DNA of 13,257 bases from Deltaproteobacteria bacterium (GTDB taxonomy: Bacteria; Desulfobacterota; Binatia; Binatales; Binataceae), in NCBI GenBank assembly GCA_021799555.1, contig JAJZAG010000068.1, positions 1-13,257 on the forward strand, in the 5' to 3' direction. This document shows, in pieces, positions 1-6,594 of this stretch. How positions within the stretch are numbered: the stretch's first letter is position 1; every line of letters starts with the position of its first letter. The notes beneath the pieces are model-generated. The model was not told the DNA's origin. It saw nothing but the letters and a program-made list of their open reading frames with translations, and searched no databases. A program made the translations under genes and the position numbers.

Positions 1-214
1 GAGCGATTAGATCGCGAAGCTGCCGGTTGGAATGCGCGGGCGAGCCTTCACCCGAAAGCTCCTGCAAAATCCACGAATTAGCCGGGGACTGCCGTGGCAC
101 GCGCCGGCCGCGCGTGTATGGATATTGTCCCGGATCGTTGAGGTCGGCCGCATAATCGATTCCGGCAACGTCGTCGGGCCGATAGAAACGTTTTTGCGCA
201 GTTGGGTCGTCCAT
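1..214 (-). CDS. Methylmalonyl-CoA mutase-family acyl-CoA mutase, N-terminal fragment cut by window edge
   Basis: Only the first 71 codons are in the window; the gene runs off the left edge. Reading minus from the ATG at 214 gives an open frame that starts MDDPTAQKRFYRPDDVAGID and contains YPYTRG (residues 31-36), then W48 and SGEGSPAHSNRQLRDL (about 54-69). Family members have the same order: a (Y/F)PYTRG motif, an aromatic-rich stretch, then a G-x-G-x-x-x-x-(S/T)-N segment at the start of the substrate-binding TIM barrel. The enzymes rearrange carbon skeletons of acyl-CoA thioesters using coenzyme B12. The start is supported by GAGGAA at 220-225, five bases before the ATG. The usual GIYPTMY block after the PYTRG motif is not recognisable; the residues there are RRVPRQSPANSW, so the substrate may not be methylmalonyl-CoA. 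The B12 domain would lie outside the window or in a separate subunit. Family assignment is fairly secure; substrate is unknown. Confidence 0.75.
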   Translation of the reverse strand, partial: MDDPTAQKRFYRPDDVAGIDYAADLNDPGQYPYTRGRRVPRQSPANSWILQELSGEGSPAHSNRQLRDLIA

Positions 215-219
215 CGGAT

Positions 220-225
220 TTCCTC
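220..225 (-). promoter_or_regulatory. Ribosome binding site of the mutase gene
   Basis: GAGGAA on the minus strand lies five bases upstream of the ATG at 214. It decides the reading frame and start of the truncated mutase gene. The same GAGGAA core precedes the lyase (3065-3070) and acyl-CoA dehydrogenase (5925-5930) genes of the neighbouring operon. Confidence 0.6.
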
Positions 226-438
226 AGGATACCTCGTTAGCGTGCAGGACCAGTATCCGCGCGCGGCGGCATCCTCATCGCCGACGCAAATCGCGTGCCC
301 AGTTCCACTGATATCGCCAGATGCGTTCAAATGTCGAAGTCTTCTGAATCGCTATGCAAGTCCACGCGCCGGTGCAGGACGATCAAAAACCGGAAATTCG
401 CCTGGGTCGGTTAGCGACGCCGAATCTGTATCCAAACG

Positions 439-588
439 ATGCAGATGGTTGATGATTCTTTATCGCGTGCCGCTGGCGAAGGTTGCGAGATTTTCGCAGA
501 GAAACTCGCGCGGGGCGGGAAGGTTTGCAACGCGCGTGAACAGAAGGATAATCGAGCACAGGAAATACTTGCTGCCGTCGCCGAATAA
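439..588 (+). CDS. Possible 49-residue small protein, unrecognised
   Basis: This short frame starts ATG CAG ATG at 439 and ends with TAA at 586-588. Its product has balanced composition, with an apparently amphipathic acidic/basic helix (residues about 14-25, around GCEIFAEKLARGG) and a helical C-terminus ending QEILAAVAE. It has two cysteines (16 and 30). No ribosome binding site precedes either ATG, and only about half of the codons end in G or C, well below the neighbouring genes. It overlaps by 14 bases a 32-codon frame (354-452) in the preceding reading phase, so the two could be halves of one broken gene. I do not recognise the sequence. It may be noncoding. Confidence 0.22.
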   Translation: MQMVDDSLSRAAGEGCEIFAEKLARGGKVCNAREQKDNRAQEILAAVAE

Positions 589-650
589 ACCGGCTCCCGC
601 GCCGCGAATCAAAGTGTGCGGGGATCTTCTTAGCGGTTCGACGCCGCGCC

Positions 651-663
651 GATTGGTCCAATC
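651..663. promoter_or_regulatory. 13-base palindrome abutting the amidase start
   Basis: GATTGGTCCAATC is a perfect inverted repeat with 6-base arms and one central base, ending at the base just before the amidase ATG. It occupies the place of a ribosome binding site, and no purine-rich Shine-Dalgarno sequence is visible there. It could be an operator or a small hairpin affecting initiation, but a palindrome of this size also arises by chance a few times in a window this long. Confidence 0.25.
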
Positions 664-2097
664 ATGTCATTCAAAGAATACGCTTCCTTTGACGGTCTCG
701 CCCTGGGGCGGATGGTGCGCGCGCGGGAGATCGCTCCTGAGGAGTTGATGGAAGCGGCCATCGCGCGCGCCGAAAAACACAACCCGAAACTCAACGCGAT
801 CGTTTTCAAGGACTATGATCGCGCCCTGAGTACGGCGCGCGAGCGCAAGCCGGGCGCCGCGCCGTTCGAGGGCGTGCCGTTGCTGCTCAAGGACATCATG
901 GGCGACTGCGCCGGGATGCCGACGCGCTCGGCCTGCGCATACATTCCATCAACGCCGGTGCAGGCCGATGCGGAAGTCGTGGCACGTTACAAACGAGCGG
1001 GGTTTATCCCGTTTGCCAAGACCAACGCGCCCGAGTTGGGAATTCCTCCGGTGACCGAATCGCGTCTATATGGGCCGGCGCGAAATCCGTGGAATATCGA
1101 GCGAACTCCCGGCGGCTCGAGCGGCGGCTCCGCCGCGGCGGTCGCGGCCGGAATCGTGCCTGTGGCGCATGGCAATGACGGCGGCGGTTCGATTCGTATT
1201 CCGGCAGCATGTTGCGGGCTGGTCGGACTCAAGCCGACGCGCGGGCGAATCTCGCTCGCGCCGAATCTGGGCGACATTCTCGGCGGCCTGGTTGTCGAGC
1301 ATGTACTTAGCAGAACCGTTCGCGACAGCGCGGCGGCGCTCGACGCGACGGCCGGTCCGATGCCGGGCGATCCGTATTTTCCGTGTCCACCTGCGACGCC
1401 GTATCTGAGCGCGGCGTCAACCCCGCCGAAACGGCTGCGAATCGCATTTTCGACTGAAAACCCCATGGGCGGACGCTTTCACGAAGATTGCGCCGCGGCA
1501 ACAAGAAGCGCGGCGAAGTTATGCGAGCAACTCGGACACGAGGTCGAGGAAGCGGCGCCGCAGCTCAACTACCAGATGCTCGCGCAACTGTTCGATACCG
1601 TTTACTCGGCGGGCGTGGCGCTCTCAATCGAGGCGGTGCGGATGCTGACGGGCGCCGAGCCGACGCCGGAAAAATTCGAGACCTTCACCTGGAATCTTTA
1701 CCACCGTGGTAAGCAGGTGTCGGCGTCGCAGTATCTGATTGCGCAGGCGATGCTGCAGCAGGCGGCGCGCCTGTTTGCGGGGTTCTTCGAATCGCACGAC
1801 GTATTCATCACGCCGACCCTCGGTCAGCCTCCTCTCAAGGTCGGCGCGATCGATTTCATGAGTCCGGCCACGACTTTGCTCGACGGGAAAATCGCGAGCT
1901 TCGCTCTGCCCTGCCCGGTTTACAACATCACCGGACAACCCGCGATCTCGATACCGCTGCATTGGAATAACGAGGGGTTGCCGATCGGGGTGATGTTCGG
2001 CGGCCGCTACGGAGACGAAACGGTGCTTCTCCAGCTCGCGGGCCAGCTCGAACAGGCGCGGCCGTGGATCGATCGCAAGCCACCGGTTTGGGACTGA
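664..2097 (+). CDS. Amidase signature (AS) family amidohydrolase
   Basis: A 477-residue cytoplasmic hydrolase of the amidase signature family, which cleaves C-N amide bonds by a Ser-cisSer-Lys triad. All three residues are visible by alignment to the family pattern: Lys76 in LLLKDI, Ser152 in the GGSSGGS loop, and nucleophile Ser176 in GGGSIRIPA. Length is typical. There is no signal peptide. The start is the first ATG; the residues after it (SFDGLALGRMVRAREIAPEEL) are the usual AS-family first helix. A GatA role is unlikely because no gatB or gatC lies nearby; this looks like a catabolic amidase of unknown substrate. The gene is transcribed toward the acyl-CoA operon and ends 53 bases from its last gene, with no obvious terminator between them. 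The triad is complete, so it should be active. Confidence 0.9.
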   Translation: MSFKEYASFDGLALGRMVRAREIAPEELMEAAIARAEKHNPKLNAIVFKDYDRALSTARERKPGAAPFEGVPLLLKDIMGDCAGMPTRSACAYIPSTPVQADAEVVARYKRAGFIPFAKTNAPELGIPPVTESRLYGPARNPWNIERTPGGSSGGSAAAVAAGIVPVAHGNDGGGSIRIPAACCGLVGLKPTRGRISLAPNLGDILGGLVVEHVLSRTVRDSAAALDATAGPMPGDPYFPCPPATPYLSAASTPPKRLRIAFSTENPMGGRFHEDCAAATRSAAKLCEQLGHEVEEAAPQLNYQMLAQLFDTVYSAGVALSIEAVRMLTGAEPTPEKFETFTWNLYHRGKQVSASQYLIAQAMLQQAARLFAGFFESHDVFITPTLGQPPLKVGAIDFMSPATTLLDGKIASFALPCPVYNITGQPAISIPLHWNNEGLPIGVMFGGRYGDETVLLQLAGQLEQARPWIDRKPPVWD

Positions 2098-2150
2098 GCG
2101 GTTCCACGCGCGGGCGGAGCGGAGGCTAACACGCCACGCGCGCGGCTAAA

Positions 2151-3059
2151 TCATGCGCGCCCGGTCAGGCGCGCGCGCTCGAGGACGTTCTCGAAGATCC
2201 TGACCGCGACGGCGTCGATCAGCATCCCTCCAGCTCCGGCTGCGCCTGCGCCTTGGCGCGTGGCCGCCTCGTACGCTTCCGACATCTTGCGCGCGTTTTC
2301 GATCTCGTGGGGAGTTGGAGCGAAAACGTCGTTGGCGATTTCGATTTGACTCGGATGGATCGCCCACTTGCCGACCGCGCCGAGCGTTGCGGCCCATGTC
2401 GATTCGCGCCGGTAGCCTTCGGGGTCGCGGTAATTTCCAAACGGTCCATCGATCGCGTCGATTCCCGCCGCCCGGCAGGCCGTGATCATCCGCACCCGCG
2501 CGTGATGCCACAGGTCGCCGGGATAGCGCAGCGCGGGATCGCTCGCGATTCCCATCCGCATCCCCTGGCTGGCCGAAAGATCTCCAAATCCCAGAATCAG
2601 CGCCTCGAGCCGCGGGCAGCACGCGGCGATCTCCTCGACATGCGCCAGCGCGGCGCTTTCTTCAATCAGCGCTTCGAGGCCAATGCGATTCTTGAGCCCG
2701 AGCTTAAGTTCAAGCTGGGTGAGCAGAGTGTCGAAGAACCATACGTCGCGCGGCGCCTTGGGTTTCGGAATGATGATAACGTCGATTCGGTCGCCCGCGC
2801 CTTCGACAAGTTCGACGATATCGTCATGCGCCCACTGGGTATCGGCACCGTTGACGCGAACGGCGCGAACTTTCTTGCCCCAGTCGAGGTCCTTGAACGC
2901 CGCGATTGCGTTTTTGCGCGCTTGCGGCTTTTGCGCGGGTGATACGGCGTCTTCGAGATCGAGGAAAACGAGGTCCGCCGGGGAAGCCATCGCTTTTTCG
3001 ATCATCTTCACATTCGATGCCGGAGTTGAAAGCTCGGAGCGTCGCAGTCGCAGGGTCAT
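2151..3059 (-). CDS. HpcH/HpaI-CitE family lyase, probable malyl-/methylmalyl-/citramalyl-CoA lyase
   Basis: A 302-residue TIM-barrel lyase of the CitE / malyl-CoA lyase family, last gene of the operon. Visible family features: VFLDLEDAVSP near residues 31-41 (substrate and metal region), VRVNG at 67-71 with the conserved Arg68, an Asp160 metal-ligand candidate in GFGDLSASQGMRMG, and GKWAIHPSQIEIAN at 230-243. Such enzymes use Mg2+ to cleave a 3-hydroxyacyl-CoA into an acyl-CoA and a 2-oxoacid, e.g. beta-methylmalyl-CoA to propionyl-CoA plus glyoxylate, or citramalyl-CoA to acetyl-CoA plus pyruvate. It is a stand-alone protein; no citrate lyase alpha or gamma subunit gene is present, which argues against citrate lyase. 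GAGGAA lies five bases before the ATG, and the gene begins 14 bases after the stop of the CoA-transferase gene. Which hydroxyacyl-CoA it cleaves is inferred from neighbours only. Confidence 0.88.
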   Translation of the reverse strand: MTLRLRRSELSTPASNVKMIEKAMASPADLVFLDLEDAVSPAQKPQARKNAIAAFKDLDWGKKVRAVRVNGADTQWAHDDIVELVEGAGDRIDVIIIPKPKAPRDVWFFDTLLTQLELKLGLKNRIGLEALIEESAALAHVEEIAACCPRLEALILGFGDLSASQGMRMGIASDPALRYPGDLWHHARVRMITACRAAGIDAIDGPFGNYRDPEGYRRESTWAATLGAVGKWAIHPSQIEIANDVFAPTPHEIENARKMSEAYEAATRQGAGAAGAGGMLIDAVAVRIFENVLERARLTGRA

Positions 3060-3073
3060 GGTATTTCCTCAAG

Positions 3074-4258
3074 TCAATCGGCAGCGCCGAATTCGGCTAA
3101 CACTTCGGCGGTATGCTCGCCAAGAGTCGGCGGACGCCGGTAAATGCCGGTGGGCGTTTCAGTCATCTTGATCGGACATCCAGCCAGGATAAGCGCGGGG
3201 TTTGCGCCCGGTTGATCCACGGCGACGAGCATTTCCCGTGCGCGCGGGTGAGGGTCGGCGAAAATGTCGCGCGCGTTATTCACGGGACCAACGGGCACCT
3301 TACCGCCGAGCGCGGCCACAATCTCGCGCGTCGGACGCGCGCGCGTCCATGCCGTCACCGCCTCGCGCACCATCGCGGCGTTCGCGACCCGGCGCGGATT
3401 GGTTCGCGTGCGATCGTCGGAAATCAGCTCGCGCCGTTCCATGATCTCGCAAAGTACCGCCCAATGATTCTCGCCCGGCGCCGCAATCGCGACCGCACCG
3501 TCAGCGCTCGGGAAAATATCGAACGGGCACAGCACCGGCGTGCCGTTGCCCTGCGGTACCCGCACGATACCGCCCCGCGAGTAGGCGTAAATGATTGCTT
3601 CGCACATCAGCAGGATCGCATCGTACATGGCAACGTCGAGGAACTGGCCCTTGCCTGTCGCGCGGGCGGCATGAATCGCGCTGACCACGCCGAGCGCGGC
3701 GAGCGTGCCGGGGTAGATATCGCCGATGCCGGGGCCGATGCGATAACCGCTGCTTCCCTCGGGACCGGTGAAGCTGACGAGGCCGCCCATGCTTTGCGCA
3801 ACAATGTCGTAGGCGGGCCACTCTGAGTAGGGGCTTGCGCCGGTACGAGGATCGCCAAACCCGCGGATTGCGGCATAGACGAGGCGGGGGTTCACCGCGC
3901 GCAAACGCTCGTAGCCGACTCCGAGATGGTCCATCACGCCGGTGCGGGCATTTTCGACGAGCGCGTCGGCGCGCGCGGCGAGTTTCAGCAGCGTGGCGCG
4001 GCCGGTTTCGGATTTCAGATCGAGCACGATGCTGCGCTTGTTGCGATTCACGCTCGCGAAGTAGCCGCCGTAATCGCAATGCTCGCGATCTTCGGGCGCC
4101 GGCCCCATCGTGCGGCTCATGTCGCCGGTCGGCGGTTCGAGCTTAATAACGTCCGCGCCCAGATCCGCCAGCAGCATCGTGCAGAACGGCCCGGCCAAAG
4201 CCTGTGTAAGGTCAATTATTCGAACGTCCGACAGGGGACCGCGCCGCCCGGAAATCAT
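3074..4258 (-). CDS. Class III (CaiB/BaiF-type) CoA-transferase
   Basis: A 394-residue family III CoA-transferase, which moves CoA between carboxylic acids through an aspartyl-CoA intermediate. Typical blocks are present: VRIIDLTQALAGPFCTMLLA (12-31), LGADVIKLEPP (33-43), NRNKRSIVLDLKSE (71-84), and GPGIGDIYPGTLAALG (175-190), where Asp180 fits the catalytic Asp. An upstream in-frame start would add 28 basic residues lying inside the preceding gene. I chose the ATG at 4258 because it forms an ATGA overlap with the stop of the upstream MaoC gene and the protein then begins just before the conserved N-terminal block. In this operon it may activate a dicarboxylate (mesaconate or itaconate type) or move CoA between the two carboxyl groups of mesaconyl-CoA, as Mct does in the 3-hydroxypropionate bicycle. 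That substrate is inferred; formyl-CoA or carnitine transferases share the fold. Confidence 0.9.
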   Translation of the reverse strand: MISGRRGPLSDVRIIDLTQALAGPFCTMLLADLGADVIKLEPPTGDMSRTMGPAPEDREHCDYGGYFASVNRNKRSIVLDLKSETGRATLLKLAARADALVENARTGVMDHLGVGYERLRAVNPRLVYAAIRGFGDPRTGASPYSEWPAYDIVAQSMGGLVSFTGPEGSSGYRIGPGIGDIYPGTLAALGVVSAIHAARATGKGQFLDVAMYDAILLMCEAIIYAYSRGGIVRVPQGNGTPVLCPFDIFPSADGAVAIAAPGENHWAVLCEIMERRELISDDRTRTNPRRVANAAMVREAVTAWTRARPTREIVAALGGKVPVGPVNNARDIFADPHPRAREMLVAVDQPGANPALILAGCPIKMTETPTGIYRRPPTLGEHTAEVLAEFGAAD

Positions 4259-4740
4259 CGCGCACCCCAATGCGAGCGGCGCTTGATCAACACCGTGCGC
4301 TCGCCCTCGAAGACGACGGTGCCGTCCTGTTTGACTCCCCAATGCTTGAAACGCACGATTCCGGCGTCAGCGCGGTCCGAGTCGCGCTTTTCGAGCACTT
4401 CCGAATACGCATACAACGTGTCGCCGTGAAACACGGGCGAAGTGAACTTGATGCCGGTGAGGGCCAGTTCCGCAAGCGCATTCTCGGCGGTGTCCTGCGT
4501 GGCGAGCCCGATACAAACCGAACCCGTGATGAGACCGAACACGAGCCGCCGTCCGAAATTGGTCGAGGCCATGCGATGCTCGTTGTAGTGGCTGTCAGCG
4601 GTGTTGAGTACCAGCTTGGTCAGGGTCTGATTCTCGACCTCGCCGATCGTGGTGCCGCGCGCATGGCGAATTTTGGCTCCGACCTCGAAGTCTTCGAAGT
4701 ACGTCGATCGTCCGGTGAGCGCGGAGACTTTAACGGGCAT
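4255..4740 (-). CDS. MaoC-family (hot-dog fold) acyl-CoA hydratase
   Basis: A 161-residue single hot-dog-domain protein. It begins with the typical FEDFEVG entry (residues 15-21) and carries a segment NTADSHYNEHRMAS (46-59) where MaoC hydratases have their Asp/His pair. Here Asp49 and His51 or His55 are the candidates, in a subfamily-like ADSHYNEH form rather than the classical D-x-N-P-x-H. FGRRLVFGLITGS (62-74) and PVFHGDTLYAYSEVLE (102-117) are also family-typical. These enzymes add water to trans-2-enoyl-CoA. The ATG at 4740 overlaps the end of the acyl-CoA dehydrogenase gene by 11 bases, and its stop overlaps the start of the CoA-transferase gene as ATGA, so translation is probably coupled. 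Its likely role is hydrating the enoyl-CoA made by the dehydrogenase, such as mesaconyl-CoA. It could act with the other MaoC protein as a two-subunit hydratase. Confidence 0.85.
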   Translation of the reverse strand: MPVKVSALTGRSTYFEDFEVGAKIRHARGTTIGEVENQTLTKLVLNTADSHYNEHRMASTNFGRRLVFGLITGSVCIGLATQDTAENALAELALTGIKFTSPVFHGDTLYAYSEVLEKRDSDRADAGIVRFKHWGVKQDGTVVFEGERTVLIKRRSHWGAR

Positions 4741-5917
4741 CGGAGCGCCCCGCTTTGCCGAGCAGCTTGTCGGAAATAATGCGCATCTGAATTTCCGAGG
4801 TGCCCTCGAAGATCTTCGTCAGGCGCGCGTCGCGCCAGTAACGCTCGAGCGGAAAATCCTTCGTGTAACCGTAACCGCCGTGAATCTGCAGGGCCTCGCT
4901 GGTTACGCGCTCCGCCATCTCGGAGGCGAACAATTTCGCCATCGAGGCCTCCATCGCAACGTCTGAAGTGGCGCGATTATCGAGTTGATCGGCGACGTAG
5001 TAGGTCAATTGGCGCGCGGCCTCGATCTCGGTGGCCATGTTGGCGAGCTTGAATCGGATCGCCTGAAAATTCGCGATCGGCTGGGCGAACGCGATTCGTT
5101 TCTGCGCGTAGTTGAGCGCGTCTTCCAATCCTCCGCGCGCGAGTCCCACCGAGCGCGCGGCGGTATGCACGCGAGCGACCGCCAGAAAATTCGCGGTGTG
5201 GGCGAACGCCTTGCCCTCGCCGCCGCGTTCGCGGCCCATCAACGCTTCGGCGGGCAGGCGGAAGTTGTCGAAATTCAGCTCGAAAGTCTTCCAGCCGAAA
5301 TAGCCGATCTTTCGGATCGGCGTTCCGGTCATCCCGGGTGGAAACTTTCCCGGTTCCTTGAGAATCAGGAATTGGCTGATGCCTTCGTGGCGGCGGCGCG
5401 GATCGGAAGGTTGATGCGTGCGCGCCAGCAGGGTGATGAAGTTCGCGCCGTCGGCGAACGTGCACCACATCTTTGAGCCATTGATCACCCATCCGTCGCC
5501 GTCGCGGGTCGCCTTGCAGGATACATTGGCCAGGTCGGAGCCGGCGTCGGCTTCCGACAGCGCCGCGGCTCCGAGAAACTCGCCGCGGGCAACTTTCGGC
5601 AGATACTCGCGGCGCTGCGCCTCGGTGAAACCGCCGCCGAGTCCGTTACCGCGCGCGATGATGCTGGCGACGCTCATCCACGCGCGCGCCAGTTCTTCGG
5701 TAACGATTACATACTCGGAAATGCCCAAACCCAGTCCGCCGTATTCCGCGGGGATGATGATGCCGAAGAAGCCGAGCTCGCCCATCCGCCGCCGCAGCTC
5801 CATCGGGATGTCGCCCTGCTCGGGATCGAGCCGGTTTGCGGCTGGCAGGACTTCGTTCATCGCGAAATCGCGCGCGGTCTGCTGAATGAGCCGCCGCTCT
5901 TCGGTCATGAATGCCAT
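4730..5917 (-). CDS. Acyl-CoA dehydrogenase (FAD flavoprotein)
   Basis: A 395-residue acyl-CoA dehydrogenase with all three parts: N-terminal helical domain, a beta domain with ALSEADAGSD (119-128), and a C-terminal helical domain with QIHGGYGYTKDFPLERYWRD (344-363). Glu371 in IFEGTSEIQ fits the catalytic base position of most family members. It introduces a trans-2 double bond into an acyl-CoA and passes electrons to an electron-transfer flavoprotein. The segment GMTGTPIRKIGYFGWKTFEL (195-214) and ARVHTAARSVG (248-258) remind me of methylsuccinyl-CoA dehydrogenases, but those usually carry an N-terminal extension of about 150 residues that is absent here. GAGGAA at 5925-5930 lies seven bases before the ATG, and the stop of the upstream MaoC gene falls inside that spacer. 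A second ATG at codon 4 is an alternative start. Substrate is inferred from context only. Confidence 0.92.
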   Translation of the reverse strand: MAFMTEERRLIQQTARDFAMNEVLPAANRLDPEQGDIPMELRRRMGELGFFGIIIPAEYGGLGLGISEYVIVTEELARAWMSVASIIARGNGLGGGFTEAQRREYLPKVARGEFLGAAALSEADAGSDLANVSCKATRDGDGWVINGSKMWCTFADGANFITLLARTHQPSDPRRRHEGISQFLILKEPGKFPPGMTGTPIRKIGYFGWKTFELNFDNFRLPAEALMGRERGGEGKAFAHTANFLAVARVHTAARSVGLARGGLEDALNYAQKRIAFAQPIANFQAIRFKLANMATEIEAARQLTYYVADQLDNRATSDVAMEASMAKLFASEMAERVTSEALQIHGGYGYTKDFPLERYWRDARLTKIFEGTSEIQMRIISDKLLGKAGRSDAR

Positions 5918-5919
5918 CG

Positions 5920-6408
5920 TCAGGTTCCTCTTCGCTTGGCGACCAGGTTGGTGCGCTCGTAGCTGATTACCAAATCGTCATGCTGATTGCGCGCCTCGGT
6001 CCGCCAGGTAACGATTCCGAAGTTCCCACGGCTCGCCGACTCGCGCTTTGATACGACAGTGCTGCGCGCGGTCAGAGTATCTCCGGGATATACTGGGCGA
6101 TGAAATTCGAGCCCGTTGATGCCCAGAAACGGGCCGCCGGCTTCACTTAGATCCTCGACTGACATGCCAACCACAGTGCATGCGACCAGCATCGGGTTGA
6201 CGACGGTATCGGGATGGCCGTGAGCGCGGGCGTACTCGGCGTTGAAGTACAGCGGACAGAAAGCCATCGTCGTGGTCGTGAAGAGCGTGTTGTCGCCGGC
6301 GTTAAGCGTGCGGCCCCAGTGATGTTCGAAAACCTGACCGACGCTGAAATCTTCGAAGGCGTGTCCTTTGGCGTAAAGCTTGAAATCTGAAAAATCTGAG
6401 GCGGCCAT
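5920..6408 (-). CDS. MaoC-family hot-dog protein with altered catalytic motif, first gene of the acyl-CoA operon
   Basis: A 162-residue hot-dog protein with HAFEDFSVGQVFEH (16-29) and LEFHRPVYPGDTLTARSTV (100-118), both typical of MaoC proteins. Where catalytic members have D-x-N-P-x-H, this one reads A49-F-C51-P-L-Y54, so both Asp and His appear lost. It may be a non-catalytic partner of the second MaoC protein, as in two-subunit hydratases such as mycobacterial HadAB/HadBC, or it may use other residues. It ends two bases before the acyl-CoA dehydrogenase ATG. A longer start at 6468 would add 20 residues, but those codons have only about 40% G or C at the third position, unlike the gene proper, and no family similarity, so I prefer 6408. 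Neither start has a clear ribosome binding site. Confidence 0.8.
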   Translation of the reverse strand: MAASDFSDFKLYAKGHAFEDFSVGQVFEHHWGRTLNAGDNTLFTTTTMAFCPLYFNAEYARAHGHPDTVVNPMLVACTVVGMSVEDLSEAGGPFLGINGLEFHRPVYPGDTLTARSTVVSKRESASRGNFGIVTWRTEARNQHDDLVISYERTNLVAKRRGT

Positions 6409-6594
6409 ATTCAATGCTGTTAACAGACCCTTTCGCAAGCCGTCAATCCGTACATTTCGAGCTGTCATAAACAGTTGGAGAAGTCCGCGCAGTCAATTAG
6501 AGCCGAGCGATGGAAACGATCGGGCGGCGGCCAGACGCGCGCAGTGGCGCCGCGGGAGCGCCAATCTCCGGACGGACGGTCTGCGCGGCGGTTG

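Larger units (their letters stand above)
215..663. other. Divergent intergenic region between mutase and amidase
   Basis: About 450 bases separate the divergent mutase (minus) and amidase (plus) starts, so promoters for both should lie here. I could not pick out a convincing -35/-10 pair. The stretch is less GC-rich than the genes. It holds two overlapping plus-strand mini-ORFs (354-452, 32 codons; 439-588, 49 codons) and ends in a 13-base palindrome at 651-663 touching the amidase ATG. Longer open frames crossing it are arginine- and serine-rich and look like chance frames. No tRNA or other RNA fold was recognised. Confidence 0.5.

Noticed and set aside
7..330. Minus-strand frame of 107 codons near the left edge
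   Set aside because: It lies in a different phase from the mutase reading, which has clear family motifs and a ribosome binding site; this frame has neither.
383..661. Minus-strand 92-codon frame in the divergent spacer
   Set aside because: Arginine-rich, no ribosome binding site, no recognisable motif; typical of a chance frame in GC-rich DNA.
32..748. Long plus-strand open frame of 238 codons across the left region and into the amidase gene
   Set aside because: It is antisense to the well-supported mutase start, overlaps the amidase N-terminus out of frame, is rich in Arg and Ser, and matches no family.
6409..6468. 20-codon N-terminal extension of the first MaoC gene
   Set aside because: Third-position GC is about 40%, far below the gene body, with no family similarity and no ribosome binding site.
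6545..6563. Hairpin TGGCGC-N7-GCGCCA downstream of the chitinase stop as an intrinsic terminator
   Set aside because: No T-run follows on the minus strand and short GC stems are common here, so terminator function is not supported.
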